Shown one piece after another: positions 33,126 to 44,589 of a stretch of 64,000 nt of DNA; position 1 is the stretch's first letter, and each line of letters begins with the position of its first letter. Both the position numbers and the translations under genes were made by a program. The notes beneath the pieces are model-generated. The model was not told the DNA's origin. It saw only the letters and a program-made list of their open reading frames with translations, and did no database searches. The stretch covers positions 255,192,728 to 255,256,727 of the forward strand of contig JAVHZZ010000004.1 in NCBI GenBank assembly GCA_036250195.1, given 5' to 3'. The DNA is from Mixophyes australis (Eukaryota; Chordata; Amphibia; Anura; Limnodynastidae).

Positions 33126-35494
33126 ATGTCTGTAAATAAACAATTACAAATGCTGCAAATGGACATTGTTCAGCTCCTTTACCAAATCATACAACTATCC
33201 ACTTCACTCCAAGAACTGCTTAAAACTCTTCCTGCTGCTGTGATAAGTAGTTTCAACACTAATTCTGATTTTAAAGCAACAAACTCCTCTAATGAAAGCA
33301 TGCAGACCGCAGAGAATCCTCCAAGGAACTTTTTCTGACATTGGTGCTGCATCTATGGTATTGCCAGCGGTCCCTACCATTAGGGATTTTAAACGACCAA
33401 GCTACCTGCGTCCCCCTCTCACTGAGGATTGGTAAACTATGCCTCTATTGCGCCAGTGGCGAACATTTCTTACAAAGTTGTCCGCTCCGCAGACCACAAC
33501 ATCCTATGGAGCAGCCTTCAGTGTGCTCTTCTCCAGACCCTGGATTGTTCTGCACGTCACCTCCTGTTGCTTTACTTTAGTCTAATCTGCCAGTTCCAGT
33601 TGCCGCCTGTCCTGCGGTGCCAGTTCCAGTTGCCGCCTGTCCTGCGGTGCCAGTTCCAGTTGCCACCTGTCCTGCGGTGCCAGTTCCAGTTGCCACCTGT
33701 CCTGCGGTGCCAGTTCCAGTTGCCGCCTGTCCTGCGGTGCCAGTTTCAGCTTCCGCCAGCACTGAGTCTCCGGCCATTGCCTCCTGTTCCGAGGTGCCAG
33801 CCTCTGACTTCAGCTCTGAGTCTCCTGCCGCTGTGTCCGGTCCTGAGTCTCCTGCCGCTGTGTCCGGTCCTGAGTCTCCTGCCGCTGTGTCCGGTCCTGA
33901 GTCTCCTGCCGCTGTGTCCGGTCCCGAGTCTCCTGCCGCTGTGTCCGGTCCGGAGTCTCCTGCCGCTGTGTCCGGTCCTGAGTCTCCTGCCGCTGTGTCC
34001 GGTCCTGAGTCTCCTGCCGCTGTGTCCGGTCCCGAGTCTCCTGCCGCTGTGTCCGGTCCTGAGTCTCCTGCCGCTGTGTCCGGTCCGGAGTCTCCTGTGT
34101 CCGGTCCTGAGACTCCTGTGTCCAGTCCTGAGTCTGCTGCCTCTACTCCCGAGTCTTCAGCCGCTGCCTCTACTCCCGAGTCTTCAGCCGCTGCCTCTAC
34201 TCCCGAGTCTTCAGCCCCAGAAGGGGCGCTGCCCTTACAGTCTGCTCCAGAGGGGGCGCTGCCCTTACAGTCTGCTCCAGAGGGGGCGCTGCCCTTACAG
34301 TCTGCTCCAGAGGGGGCGCTGCCCTAACAGTCTGCTCCAGAGGGGGCCATGTCCCTGCAGCCCGTTCCAGAGAGGGTCATGTCCCTCCAGTCCGTTCCAG
34401 AGTTGCCTGTCCATGCGGTTCATCCCGAGTTGCCTGTCCATGCGGTTCAGCCCGAGTTGCCTGTCCATGCGGTTCAGCCCGATTTGCCTGTCCATGCGGT
34501 TCAGCCCGATTTGCCACTCTATGCGGTTCAGCCCGAGTTACCACTTGGTGTTGTCTGCTCTGAGGCATCTCACAGTGCTGTCTGCTCTGAGGCATCTCAC
34601 AGTGCTGTCTGCTCTGAGGCATCTCACAGTACTGTCTGCTCTGAGGCATCTCGCAGTGCTATCCAGTCAGAGTGCTGCGTCAAGTGTGCCCAACTTGCCA
34701 TCCCAGTCGGGGACTCCTGCTCTGCCGTTCCAGTTGAGGACTCTCCAGAGACTGCTGCACAAGCTGGGTACTCTCCAGAGACTGCTACGGAGCCTGAATG
34801 CCCAAAAGCCTCTTCTGAGTCATCAGATCCTCCTCCAGTCTTCTTTGATGGAGACATCAAACAGTTTGTTACAGTACTCGAACTTTCCATGAAACAGTTT
34901 CAAGAATGTCCTGATTATTTTGTTGACCAATTTAACCAAGTGGGTTCAATCATTATGTGTTTTAGAGGGGAGCCACAAACCTTCTCATTACTAAATTCCG
35001 ATGACCCCATTATTCATAATACCATGGACTTTGTTAATGCTGTTTGTCAGAAGTACACTCCATCCATAGTCAAGTCATCTGATCACGATTTTTCTGTGCC
35101 CATTCCAGCCTGTGCGTCAGTATCTGCACTTGTCCATAAGACCTCTATGAATGTGTCTTCCATCAGACAGTCTAGGTCACCTAGGGAGAAGGTTAACAAG
35201 AACTGAAAAAACCTTGCTTTGCCACTTCAGTCACAACAAACACCAACCTTGGTGACTGGCTTTTTGGGCATACCGCCATCTTCTAATAGAATAAAGGGTC
35301 CTATCCCGACCCTTGGCTGGGACTCAGACTCTGAGAGTGGATTCGTTGAAGATACAAGAGACTTAGTGCACAAACTTGCCAACTCTTCTTTTGTTTTTGA
35401 GGAATTGGGTCTTCTCTGTACTCCTTTGGAGAAGAGCCCAATTGGATCTTCAGGAAGATCCCATAAAAAGAAAAAGAAGAGGAGGAAGACCTGA
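33126..35494 (+). pseudogene. Gag-like protein with permuted domain order, copy A
   Basis: Decoded in order: MSVNKQLQMLQMDIVQLLYQ, a hydrophobic heptad-like N-terminus; a C-x2-C-x4-H-x4-C zinc knuckle at 33440-33481; five 30-bp repeats (33590-33745, VPVPVAACPA); ten 27-bp repeats encoding SPAAVSGPE (33815-34090); about three units of SSAAASTPE; four of APEGALPLQS; five of HAVQPELPV; four of SEASHSAVC. Then a capsid-like segment starts FFDGDIKQFVTVLELSMKQ (from 34843), passes DQFNQVGSIIMCFRGEPQT, and a basic tail ends KKKKKRRKT (35494). Frameshifts at about 33325 and 34325, a stop at 35204 and an 18-nt deletion before the knuckle break the frame. The capsid segment lacks two codons (Trp-Ala) present in copy B. 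Confidence 0.82.
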
Positions 35495-35545
35495 AGGGAG
35501 CTTGTATGAAGCGTCTGGAATCCGCTACTTAAAGGGGGGGGGCTA

Positions 35546-36198
35546 AGTTACAACTCTGTCTGTTGTTTGTACCTAGCAGCAGTGCCTCATACCACCAGGG
35601 GTGCTTCTGTTCTGTTCCTGAACTCTTCTACTTGCCTGAAGGAGTTAATCTCCTTGCATTATGCCTGATTAGAACTGCACCTGTCGCACTGCTTTTAGTA
35701 CCTGCCTCTAGCTGTGCTCTGTGCAGTTCATCTGTTTGTTCCTGGCTGCTGCTAACCTGCTCCTGTGCTATTTGGTATATACCTGCTGGACTGAACTTCT
35801 GTGTATGACCCCTGCCTGTACCTTGGACCTTGCCTGCTTTCCTGAGACCCCGAAGCGTTTGCCTGTACCTTGGACCACGCTGATTTGCCTGTTACCCTGA
35901 CCTTTTGGACAGACTTCTGGACCTCGCCAATTTGCTTGATCTCTGCCTGGCTATTTGGATTTGTTTGTCTGATCACTGCTTTATGCCTGGACTGTGTCTG
36001 CTTTCCTGGGCAGCCTTGTGCCTTCTGGACTGGGGTAAAACCTATAATACCTGTTCCTGACATTTTTACTATACAGTCTCCTTAGAAAACTGTTCTTATC
36101 AGTGGATCTGAGTAATCTTTGTTTATTTATTTACCTGAATAAAGACACTTTGCTTTACACTTCTGTTGCTCTTCATGAATACACTGGGATTCGTAAAA
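35546..36198 (+). repeat. 3' LTR of copy A
   Basis: Direct copy of the 5' LTR beginning AGTTACAACTCTGTCTG, where the first base of the expected TG has changed, and ending GGATTCGTAAAA, also drifted. AATAAAGACACTTTGC lies at about 36138. Confidence 0.85.
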
Positions 36199-38000
36199 CT
36201 CCCGTAGTAATAATTCAGTGGTGACAGGGTCAAGACCAATGTTTCAACAAAATGCACCAATAAGTAGCAAATGGACTATAGTTATCTAAATTAAACACTA
36301 ATCCGATAAGTAGAAACACAATGAGACAAAAAGCGATAAATCTACTTTTCTACAAGGACTGTCTAATGCATGGCATGATGTTTGGCAGGTATGTACTCTT
36401 GCCTTATTTATTGCACAATATGATCATTTCTGGCCTCTTGTTCAGTGTTTATTTTTATTTTAGGCTTTGTATGCTCTCCAGAGAATTTAAAATACCTATT
36501 AATATTTATCAGTCTATTTTATGTTTCTTATCTCTCTCTGTGCACCACTGAGCTGGAATGCAGGTGGCAGGCGCATTAAGCAGTGATATAAAAAATAGTG
36601 CAGCATAGAGACTGTAACACAAAAAGACTTCAGATCGACTGACAATATAAAATAATTGTAGAGGCTGTGCCGACAATACCGTTAGATTCTATGAAACAGA
36701 TTATGTATTAAGGGAGAAGTCAGGAGAGTGAAAAGGTTGATTGAATTTATATAGAGGCAGTTGTTATGTTTTTATGTAGTTGTAACTAGCGCATAAAGCT
36801 AAACAGACACTTTTAAAAAGCTTATGCAGCTGTAGGGATAAAACCACAATAGCTAATTTACATTTTTTTATGTACATTATTTGCCTTGCAATGTATAGTA
36901 ACAGTTACTTTTTCCATCTTCTAAACTATTTCTTTCCGTTCTTAATAATTATTAAGTGACATTATTAGCTAGGGGAGTAGTGTAGGCATAATAGCAAAGC
37001 ATCTGTGTACGGTATGTATAACTTTCTTCGTTAACGGTTGTAATCTTGGAGATGCCTTGGTGTCATGCCTTTTTGTCTATAAAATATTTCTCCCTCCTAA
37101 AAAGAAATTGATTTACAACACAATTAAACATATGTTAATGGCAAAGTGTTTCTTTGGGCAAAGTTTTGCCTGTTATGCATATTTAGCTTAGTGTCATTAA
37201 GTAAAGACAAAGATAACAACAACTTTTATAAAATGATTGAACTTGAAAAGTGTCGCAATGCAGCCAGAAGAGTGGAAAACTGGAATAAAGTTGCATAGTG
37301 GATAATGATTTTGCAACATTTTCAACTCCTAAAAGTGACTGAAGGCTTTTCTTTAAAATAAGTGCATACCTACGGAACTTATAAAATTGGAGTACCAGGA
37401 CAAACGCACATGCACCAATGTGCTGGACTGCCCCCAGCCCCATTCTTCACCCCTAATAGCAATTCTTCAATGCTGCGCACACCACTTGGCTGCTCTGTGA
37501 ACAGGACATGTCTCCCAACGTTCCACCCTATGGTAAAAAGCTGTCTGGTCGGGACAGTTGGGAAGTATGTAGGTGCAAAGAACAAGTTCAGAAACTCATC
37601 AGAATTGAGCTCCATTTGGAGATAAAGAAACAAGGTGGGCAGGACCTGATGACAGTTCTGTCATTAAACAGACAGAGCAAGGTGTATGATGACATCAATT
37701 AATGCCAGTTTGACAGGAGTCTCACAGTAAAACTGTGCTGATTTGCATGCACTTCCCACTTCAAACTTGCTTACACATGGAGTGGACTCAGCTGAAATAT
37801 TCTGGCTGTTAACAATTTAATGCTCTGATTGGCACAGACTGAGCATTTCGTTCTGGCTGCTATGCAATTATGACTCCTTGTGCATCTCACATTTCACTTC
37901 ATGTTATGCAAACAGATGAGGATCTGGTTGGTTTTAAGCATAGAGAGCTGCCAGCCAATAGGGGTAATGCTATGTAAGCTAACAGGGAGGGATGGAAAAC
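36199..38000. other. No gene seen
   Basis: AT-rich DNA. At 37508-37572 CTCCCAAC...GTTGGGAAGTATG looks like a decayed MITE. Short frames at 37183-37702 run on both strands with no domain. Confidence 0.4.
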
Positions 38001-38519
38001 TTTTGGACCATTTTAAAGGAAATAAATGCATGTAACCTAGTGACCCAGCCTAAGGTAGCCTATTATGGGACCGACTCGGGGGGCATGTGCCTCCCAGCCC
38101 AGCTAGCTAATCATTAACTGTTCTGCTTCCAGCCTCAGCTTTATTTGAGGCATATTTTTTGTTAGATGCCACTTTGAATGTCAAAATAGTATGGAAAGGT
38201 TCAATGGAAAAATTGAACATGTCACTTACATACAGTGGAGGCAGCCATTCTGTGGACTGAAAAATCCAAATGGCTATAGAAATACTGTGTTAGTATAAAT
38301 ACAATTTCTATGTAGTTACAACATATGCTCACTAGATCTTATGATCTAAAAGAGATGGGGGAAATAAAGCAAAATCAAGGGTGCTGAGAAGAAGAGGGTG
38401 GGTGTCTGTTTATAAAGGGGACAGAGGGGTCACATCCTGGGGCCAATCCATCCATCAGCAGCCCCAAATGAGCTGAATTATGGGCAATGACTTCCTATTA
38501 GTCCATAGTCCGCATGGTC

Positions 38520-38520
<1 letters not shown>

Positions 38521-38588
<68 letters not shown>
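38521..38588. repeat. (TA)n microsatellite
   Basis: An almost pure TA run of about 68 bp, the longest microsatellite in the window. Confidence 0.95.
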
Positions 38589-38591
<3 letters not shown>

Positions 38592-38936
38592 GTATTCTGA
38601 TCAGGGGTGAGAGACAGCCATCCACAAGCCGTGGCAAGGAACCTGAGCCCGTAGCCAATTTTTTTTTAAATAAAACATGTTAGTTAATGGTGTTATTAAA
38701 AGCTAAAGTGCATTTTTTTGTTTCTTTTTTACATAAAACTCATAGAAGTACATATTTGCACATGTAAGCTTTGCTTTCTTTATGTTCTCAAACACTTCTG
38801 TTCAAATAAAAAGTTTACTTCATGCACACTGGTAATTACAGTGGTGATGTACGTAATCAAGTTTATTTGGTATTTCTGTGTTAACTTTCACAAACATTTG
38901 TTACTTGTAATTAAGCTATTAGGTTTATTTCAAAAC

Positions 38937-40297
38937 TGTCACACGCCGGTCTAGGGGACAGGGACCGGCGTTGTTACCTTCCTCTTGTAAGCGGTGATCA
39001 AAGCTACTAAACTTCATTATCGAGACATTATTTGGTTCTGCACATGTGCTACCTGTTAATCTCGCTTATGACCTCCTACCTGTTCCCATTGGTTCTAAAC
39101 ATTTTGGAGCACTCTTTAAACCTCCCATGGTTTCCTGTCCTTTGCCTGTTCTTCGAGTTACTCACTCTCAGTAGGATTTGGCTTCCTTTGGTCTGACTCA
39201 CCTATTGGCTGCTTGCACGTCTGGAATCAGCTATACTCCTCGCTGCTACTGCCGTTTGTGAACCACCTGTTGCATCTGTACTCATCGCTGCTGCTCGGAA
39301 TTACCATCTCCCGTTCAGCTAGATCTGTACCACCATTACCTCTCTATTGGGACTGCCGCTGTACAAACAACTCACTCGTTGCTTTGAATCACCATGCACG
39401 GATCAGCTAAGTTCTATTCCTCCGTTACTTCCACATATTGAACTGTTATTAATGAACTGCTTGTTACACTTGTAGTCATCGCTGCTTCTCGGAATCACCA
39501 TCTGCGGATCAGATAGTTCAACATCTCTGCTGTTTCTACATTGGAACTACCGCTATGCCAGTAACTCACCTGCTAATTTGAATCACCACTCACGGATCAG
39601 CTAAGTTCTATTTCTTCGTTACCTATATATATTGAACTGCCGCTGTACCAGTAACTCACCTGTTGCTCTGAATCATCCTCTACAGATCAGTTCTATGCCA
39701 TTACTGCCTCTGTTTGAACTGCCGCTGTGTCAATGATTCTATTGCTGTGTTCTGAGTTATTATCTACGGATCAGCTAAGTTCTACTTTACTACTACCTTT
39801 GTCTGAACTGCCGCTGTATCAGTGATTCACCTACTATGCTTTGAGTTACCATTTTCGGACTAGCTAAGTTCTATCTCCGTTATTAACATTGTTGAACTGT
39901 TGCTCTATTAGTATTCCTTGCAGTCTCCATGAGTTACCAATTGGGGATTAGTGAGTTGTCTCATCATCACTCCTATCTGAACTGTTGCTGTGTTAGTGAT
40001 TGTCTGCTGTTGCCCTGAGTTACTTACTACGGATCAGCCAGTCCTATACTGTTATTTCTTTCCTTCAACTGTACTGCATCAGTATCTATCTGCAATAGTC
40101 CTGACATGTCATCTGTACCTCTGCTATCATATTTCAGCATTACTTGTGTTACCACTGAGCCAAGGACTATTAGCTCGTGTATCCAGATTCTCTCTGACCA
40201 CTTGTGCCAACCGGTTGTGTTAAAAGCTCTACTATCTATCTACGTTCTATCTTGGCAGAGACAAGGAATCCACTAAATATTATTCAGATTTGTGACA
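38937..40297 (+). mobile_element. Solo LTR, 1361 bp, with internal tandem repeats
   Basis: Begins TGTCACACGCCGG and ends ATTTGTGACA, flanked on both sides by AAAAC (38932-38936 and 40298-40302), a perfect 5-bp target duplication. The body contains degenerate units of about 90-110 bp with GAACTGCCGCTGTACCAGTA, ACTCACCTG and GATCAGCTAAGTTCTA. No coding capacity. The solo state is best explained by recombination between two LTRs. Confidence 0.9.
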
Positions 40298-40447
40298 AAA
40301 ACACATACACATACCCTTTAATTTGTTTAATTTATAAAAATAAAATACAGTGGACTGGTAATTACTAAATAATTACACTTAATAAAAAACAACATCTTTG
40401 CTTTAGTGCCAAATTATGCAAGAAACAGCACGACAACACAATATCAG

Positions 40448-42466
40448 TGTCACGGGCACTAGGAGTCTTTACCCAGGGATCACCAGGTGATAGGCTTACC
40501 AGAGGAATGTAGGTGGTAATATGGTACTCTGGTAGCAGGGTGATCACGGAACAGGAAATAGCAGATGAAGAGATGCTCAGGAAAGTCTATGACTAGCAGC
40601 ACTGGTAATATGGAGGTAATAATACACGAGGAACTGTATGGACAAAGGACACGTGAAGGTAGTCAGTGGTCTGCGGTAGCAAGTTGTACCACTGCTATAG
40701 TGAGGAGGAATGTCCAACAGAAACGAGGAGGTGATGAGAGTCAGCGGTCTGCGGATAGCAAGTTGTACCGCTGTCTGAGTGAAGGAATGGAATCCAAGTG
40801 AAGGTATCCGGGAAGTCAGTGGTCTGCGATAGCAAGTTGTACCACTGCTATGTGAGAGGATACTGGAACAGGTGACACAGGGAACAGGGATCAGTGGTCT
40901 GCCTCTAGCAAGTTGTACCACTGAATATATATGTGAGGAGGTGCACGGGGAGAGACTGCAACACAGGATATACACGGGCACCATAAACTCGATCCACAGT
41001 AATATGCACAATATATATATAAATGACTGAACAGCACTGCAATTATAGAAAGTCTCTTGAAGTAATCCGGCACAAGATAACACAGTCAATGATGGCAATA
41101 GACTCAGCGGATAGCAAGCTCCAGAGGAGAACCAACACAGTCCAGCAAGATATGCAATACACCAGCACAGTCAATGAGAAGTATGCATACCGTGGTTCAG
41201 AAGCAGGCAGTCAGACAGGAGTGCAGCGATACCTGAGCGGCAGGAGGCCGGCAGGATGCGAAGTCCCTGGATGGGGGAAGCGGTGGTCTAGTAGGTGCAG
41301 CGCACAAGTAAGAAGACCAGCAGGGAAACAAATACACAGGAATCAGTAGAGCGTGGAACTGGACTCCTGGAGGAGTCTGGAGAATGGTGATGGTCTAGCA
41401 GAGGGGTAAATGGTGAGACACGAATCCAATGCTAACAGGCGGGTAGAGACCAGCGGGAACACAGGAAGGCGTGGAGAGTGGATCAGCAGTAGATGGACGA
41501 GTAGAGCTGAGAGTAGCAGCAGCGGGACTCTGCGGACACACGGAGGTAGCCAATAGCAACCAGCAGGTGCAGTAACGATGGAACCCGGGAGAGCAGAGTA
41601 GAGCTGGAACTGTTGATCACGGAGAGTAGCGGATAGCAATAGTAGCGGCAGTCTCGAGGAAACACAGGAGAGTTGAGATGAGCTGAAGACTGAAGCGCAC
41701 AGAGGCAGCGGATAGGAATCAGCCAAACAGTCACGATGAAACACAGACGAGTTGCAGGTTGAAGACTGTAGTGCACGGAGGCAGCGGATAGGAATCAGCT
41801 AACAGTCACACTGATATATGGTAGAGTTGAAGTGGCTTGAAGACTGTAGTGCACGGAGGCAGCGGATAGGAATCAGCTAACAGTCACGATAATACACAGA
41901 CGAGTTGCAGGTTGAAGACTGTAGTGCACGGAGGCAGCGGATAGGAATCAACTAACAGTCACACTGATATATGGTAGTGTTGAAGTGGCTTGAAGACTGT
42001 AGTGCACGGAGGCAGCGGATAGGAATCAGCTAACAGTCACACTGATATATGGTAGTGTTGAAGTGGCTTGAAGACTGTAGTGCACGGAGGCAGCGGATAG
42101 GAATCAGCTAACAGTCACGATGATACACAGGATGGTAGAAGTGGTATGGGAACCACAGTAGTAGAAGTGGTTTGGAAACCACAGAGGTAGAAGTGGTTTG
42201 GAAACCACAGGAATCAGCAGCGCTGAATACACGAGGAAACACAGGAACACCTTCAGAGACTCATGGGGAATGAGACTCCAAGATCAGGCAACGTGGTATT
42301 GACCACAGGTGCTTAATATAGGGAGTGTTGCCTGATCTGCCAATTAAGTTAAAGGAACATACACTGAAGGATTAGAAAGGGCTGCGCATGCGCAGACCCT
42401 CAGGATGGAGGACGGCCACGGTTCCTAAATGTCCGGGAAGAAGCACTCACAGTCCGGTGAGTGACA
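40448..42466 (-). mobile_element. Solo LTR, 2019 bp, with internal tandem repeats
   Basis: Ends TGTCACGGGC and GGTGAGTGACA, flanked by ATCAG on both sides (40443-40447 and 42467-42471). Internally it has diverged units around GTCAGTGGTCTGCG...AGCAAGTTGTACCACTG (40640-40930). Between about 41740 and 42120 it has units of about 75 bp with GTGCACGGAGGCAGCGGATA and GGAATCAGCTAACAGTCAC. It interrupts a Harbinger transposase: on the minus strand the reading frame before and after the LTR joins without a frame change once one ATCAG copy is removed. Confidence 0.92.
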
Positions 42467-43094
42467 ATCAGCCACCTTACCTGGGGCATAGAGAAGCACA
42501 TCACCAAATGAGGGAACACAGGTATCAAGGCACCTGAATCTGGTCTTCAAAAGGCCAAAGGTACGTTCTATCAACCCTTTACTAGATGTGTGGGTCGTGT
42601 TATATCTGTATTGTGCAGGAGTATGTGGATTTACCAGAGGTGTCATTAACCAGGATTGACACCCATATCCTGAGTCACCTAAAATGATACATAAATACAA
42701 GTACTTAATTAAATGACAAAAAAAAAAAACCAAAAAACCCATTATTATTATTATCTAACATACCCAGTAGCCATTCCTCTGGTATTTCACCATTGTGAAA
42801 TTAGTGATAGAAGGATAGCCTGCAACAACACTCATGATTTTCATGTTTGCATCACAGTACACCTGCACATTCATATGATTGATGTCTGTTAGTTTAGACT
42901 TCAGCCCTTTGATGAGGTGGTTTCAGACCAATGTGTGTGCAATCTATGGCCCCCAAGACATTAGGTAATCCCGAGATCCTATAGAAAGCTCCCTTCAACT
43001 CATGTCATTCAGAATCCTGGTGGGGGAAGCAGATATAGGAGGGCACCAGTTTGATAAGTATACTGAACACTAATAACAAGAGAGTTCTCAAAAC

Positions 43095-43147
43095 TCACAT
43101 GTCTGAGTTTAAGTACTCAAAAGAACGCACTTAAACTCAGACGTGTG
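43095..43147. repeat. Hairpin
   Basis: CACATGTCTGAGTTTAAGT and ACTTAAACTCAGACGTGTG form a 19-bp stem near the point where the Harbinger reading frame breaks off, so it may mark the end of an inserted MITE. Confidence 0.6.
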
Positions 43148-43301
43148 TTTCTCTATACACTAAACCTTACCTGCAAGGGTTAACATTTGCTGAACCCAGG
43201 TCAGTCAATGGCAGACAGGGGGAGTGCCTGCATTTCCAGATATATTCCCTCCCTGAATGCAGGGCTACCTCTTTCTCCTTCACTGAAACCCACCCGCCCA
43301 C

Positions 43302-43692
43302 CAGGGCCGGATTAAGGGAATGGAGGCCCCTGGGCTAAGGGCGCCTCCATTCCCCCGTGAGGCCCCCAATGTGAGCCACCCGCCGCCCCCCATCCCCCGT
43401 GAGGGCCCCCCCAAGCGCTTACCTGTCACTGCAGTCCTCCGTCCCCGGCGCGCTGTAAGCTCCTTACTGAGGAGATCTCGCGAGAGTTCACTTGCGAGAT
43501 CTCCTCAATAAGCAGAGTACTGAGCGCTGGGGACGGAGGACTGCAGTGACAGTCCTCAGCAGCATTGATCGGGCTGGGGGCGCCCCCGCCCCCGGACCGA
43601 TCAATAATGCTGCTGAGGACTTTGAAGGGCCCCCTGGATGCCCAAGGCCCCTGGGCTATAGCCCAGTTAGACCTCGGGTTAATCCGGCCCTG
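43302..43692. mobile_element. hAT-type MITE (CAGGGCCGGATTAA)
   Basis: The ends CAGGGCCGGATTAA and TTAATCCGGCCCTG are perfect 14-bp inverted repeats. The 8 bp on either side are CCGCCCAC and CTGCCCAC, a target duplication with one change. The interior folds back on CAGTCCTCCGTCCCC/GGGGACGGAGGACTG-type arms. No ORF. Confidence 0.88.
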
Positions 43693-43719
43693 CTGCCCAC
43701 ACGTATAAACTAGTTAAGA

Positions 43720-44165
43720 GAAACGTATGTCAATGACCTTTTTTTTCCCTTCGTCACAGAGCAGGCACAGTTTGGTAAGAAAGCACTGCAATCAGCGGCT
43801 GATAAATACAGCACTATCGCTGATTGGCCACAGGTCACTGCCCCCTTTGAGGTAAAGGTGGCTCTTGGTCCTTTTGTGTGGAGGACCCTTTGATCTGCTT
43901 TGTGAAGGCAGGTCATTGTAAGTCTAGAGGGAGTGTAGTCACTCTGTTGCCAGATTTAGCGCCGCCATACAGTATGGGATTACATTGTTGGTCAAGTGGA
44001 TTCAGGACCAGTTGGCCATCCACATGTATGGTTCAGTAATCAGTTGTTAGCTGCCCCTCAGTGTGCTTTCTCCGCCCCCAATTTTTAATCTCTTAAATAA
44101 ACTGTGACCTATATTTTGCCACCTCAACAAAGTGTCTGTGTTTTTATTGTTAGTTAGGATTAAGC
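43720..44165. other. Insertion inside the Harbinger pseudogene, unrecognised
   Basis: No coding segment was recognised. Together with 43071-43301 it separates two transposase pieces; it could be an intron or an inserted element. Confidence 0.4.
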
Positions 44166-44589
44166 TAATTAATGGTGGGTGATTGTGAAGGGGTAAGGGA
44201 CATCCACGATGTGCAGTTTTGTTAAGTGCCTAGAGAATGTGGTCTGTGTGAGCCCTACAACCTGTGAGCACACAGACTGAAATGAGCCAGTAGCAAAAAA
44301 ATTAACACAGCACAATAATTCCTGCATGCCATTTAAAGCATGGGAGCGACATGATAATGGCCCTAAATCAAGTAGCAAATGTTCAAACAGCTGCAGGAGG
44401 TTTGCTCTGTTGAGCCTAAACTCTTTAATAACTTCCTGCTCAGAGAGGGAGTCCAGACACAATGATGTTCTAGAATCACGTGGCCTGCGCAGAAGGCTGG
44501 TGCTGGGGATGTTCCTCTCTCCATCTCTGTGCAGTCTCCAAAATCTAATCTTCCTCCAAAAGGCCCCTTCTTAATCTATTGAAGCCCCA

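Larger units (their letters stand above)
32374..36198 (+). mobile_element. LTR retrotransposon, copy A (no visible pol)
   Basis: Two direct LTRs (32374-33022, 649 bp; 35546-36198, 653 bp) differ by a 4-bp deletion and a modest number of substitutions. The flanks CTCCT (32369-32373) and CTCCC (36199-36203) fit a 5-bp target duplication with one change. The internal region of 2.5 kb holds only a Gag-like frame; no protease, RT or integrase is present, so it must be moved by a partner. A purine tract AAAGGGGGGGGG (35531-35542) precedes the 3' LTR. No standard TGG-type primer-binding site follows the 5' LTR. Confidence 0.88.
40365..44572 (-). pseudogene. PIF/Harbinger transposase, interrupted twice
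   Basis: Minus-strand pieces: 44572-44169 (LSEQEVIKEFRLNRANLLQL ... CVNFFATGSFQSVCSQ ... QTTFSRHLTKL), 43070-42425 (GAFYRISGLPNVLGAIDCTH, VQVYCDANMKIMSVVAGYPS, then ILGDSGYGCQSWLMTPL and GLIERTFGLLKTRFRCLD) and 40442-40365 (IVLSCCFLHNLALKQRCCF). This is the HARBI1-type DDE transposase layout. The catalytic D (YCDAN), D (LGDSGYG, about 42675) and E (IERTFG, about 42567) are all kept. A 2.0-kb solo LTR separates the last two pieces and 1.1 kb including a hAT-type MITE separates the first two. A stop at about 43003 and a frame change near 42905 show further decay. The Myb-like partner ORF of Harbinger elements was not seen. Confidence 0.88.

Noticed and set aside
33429..34892. A 487-codon frame of LSLLPLCPV-type repeats over copy A
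   Set aside because: It is the off-frame reading of the 27-bp arrays. Any array of units divisible by three stays open in several frames. The frame giving SPAAVSGPE joins the knuckle and capsid-like parts; this one does not.
40577..41776. Overlapping frames of 60-170 codons on the minus strand
   Set aside because: They lie wholly inside the solo LTR and read its tandem repeats; no domain.
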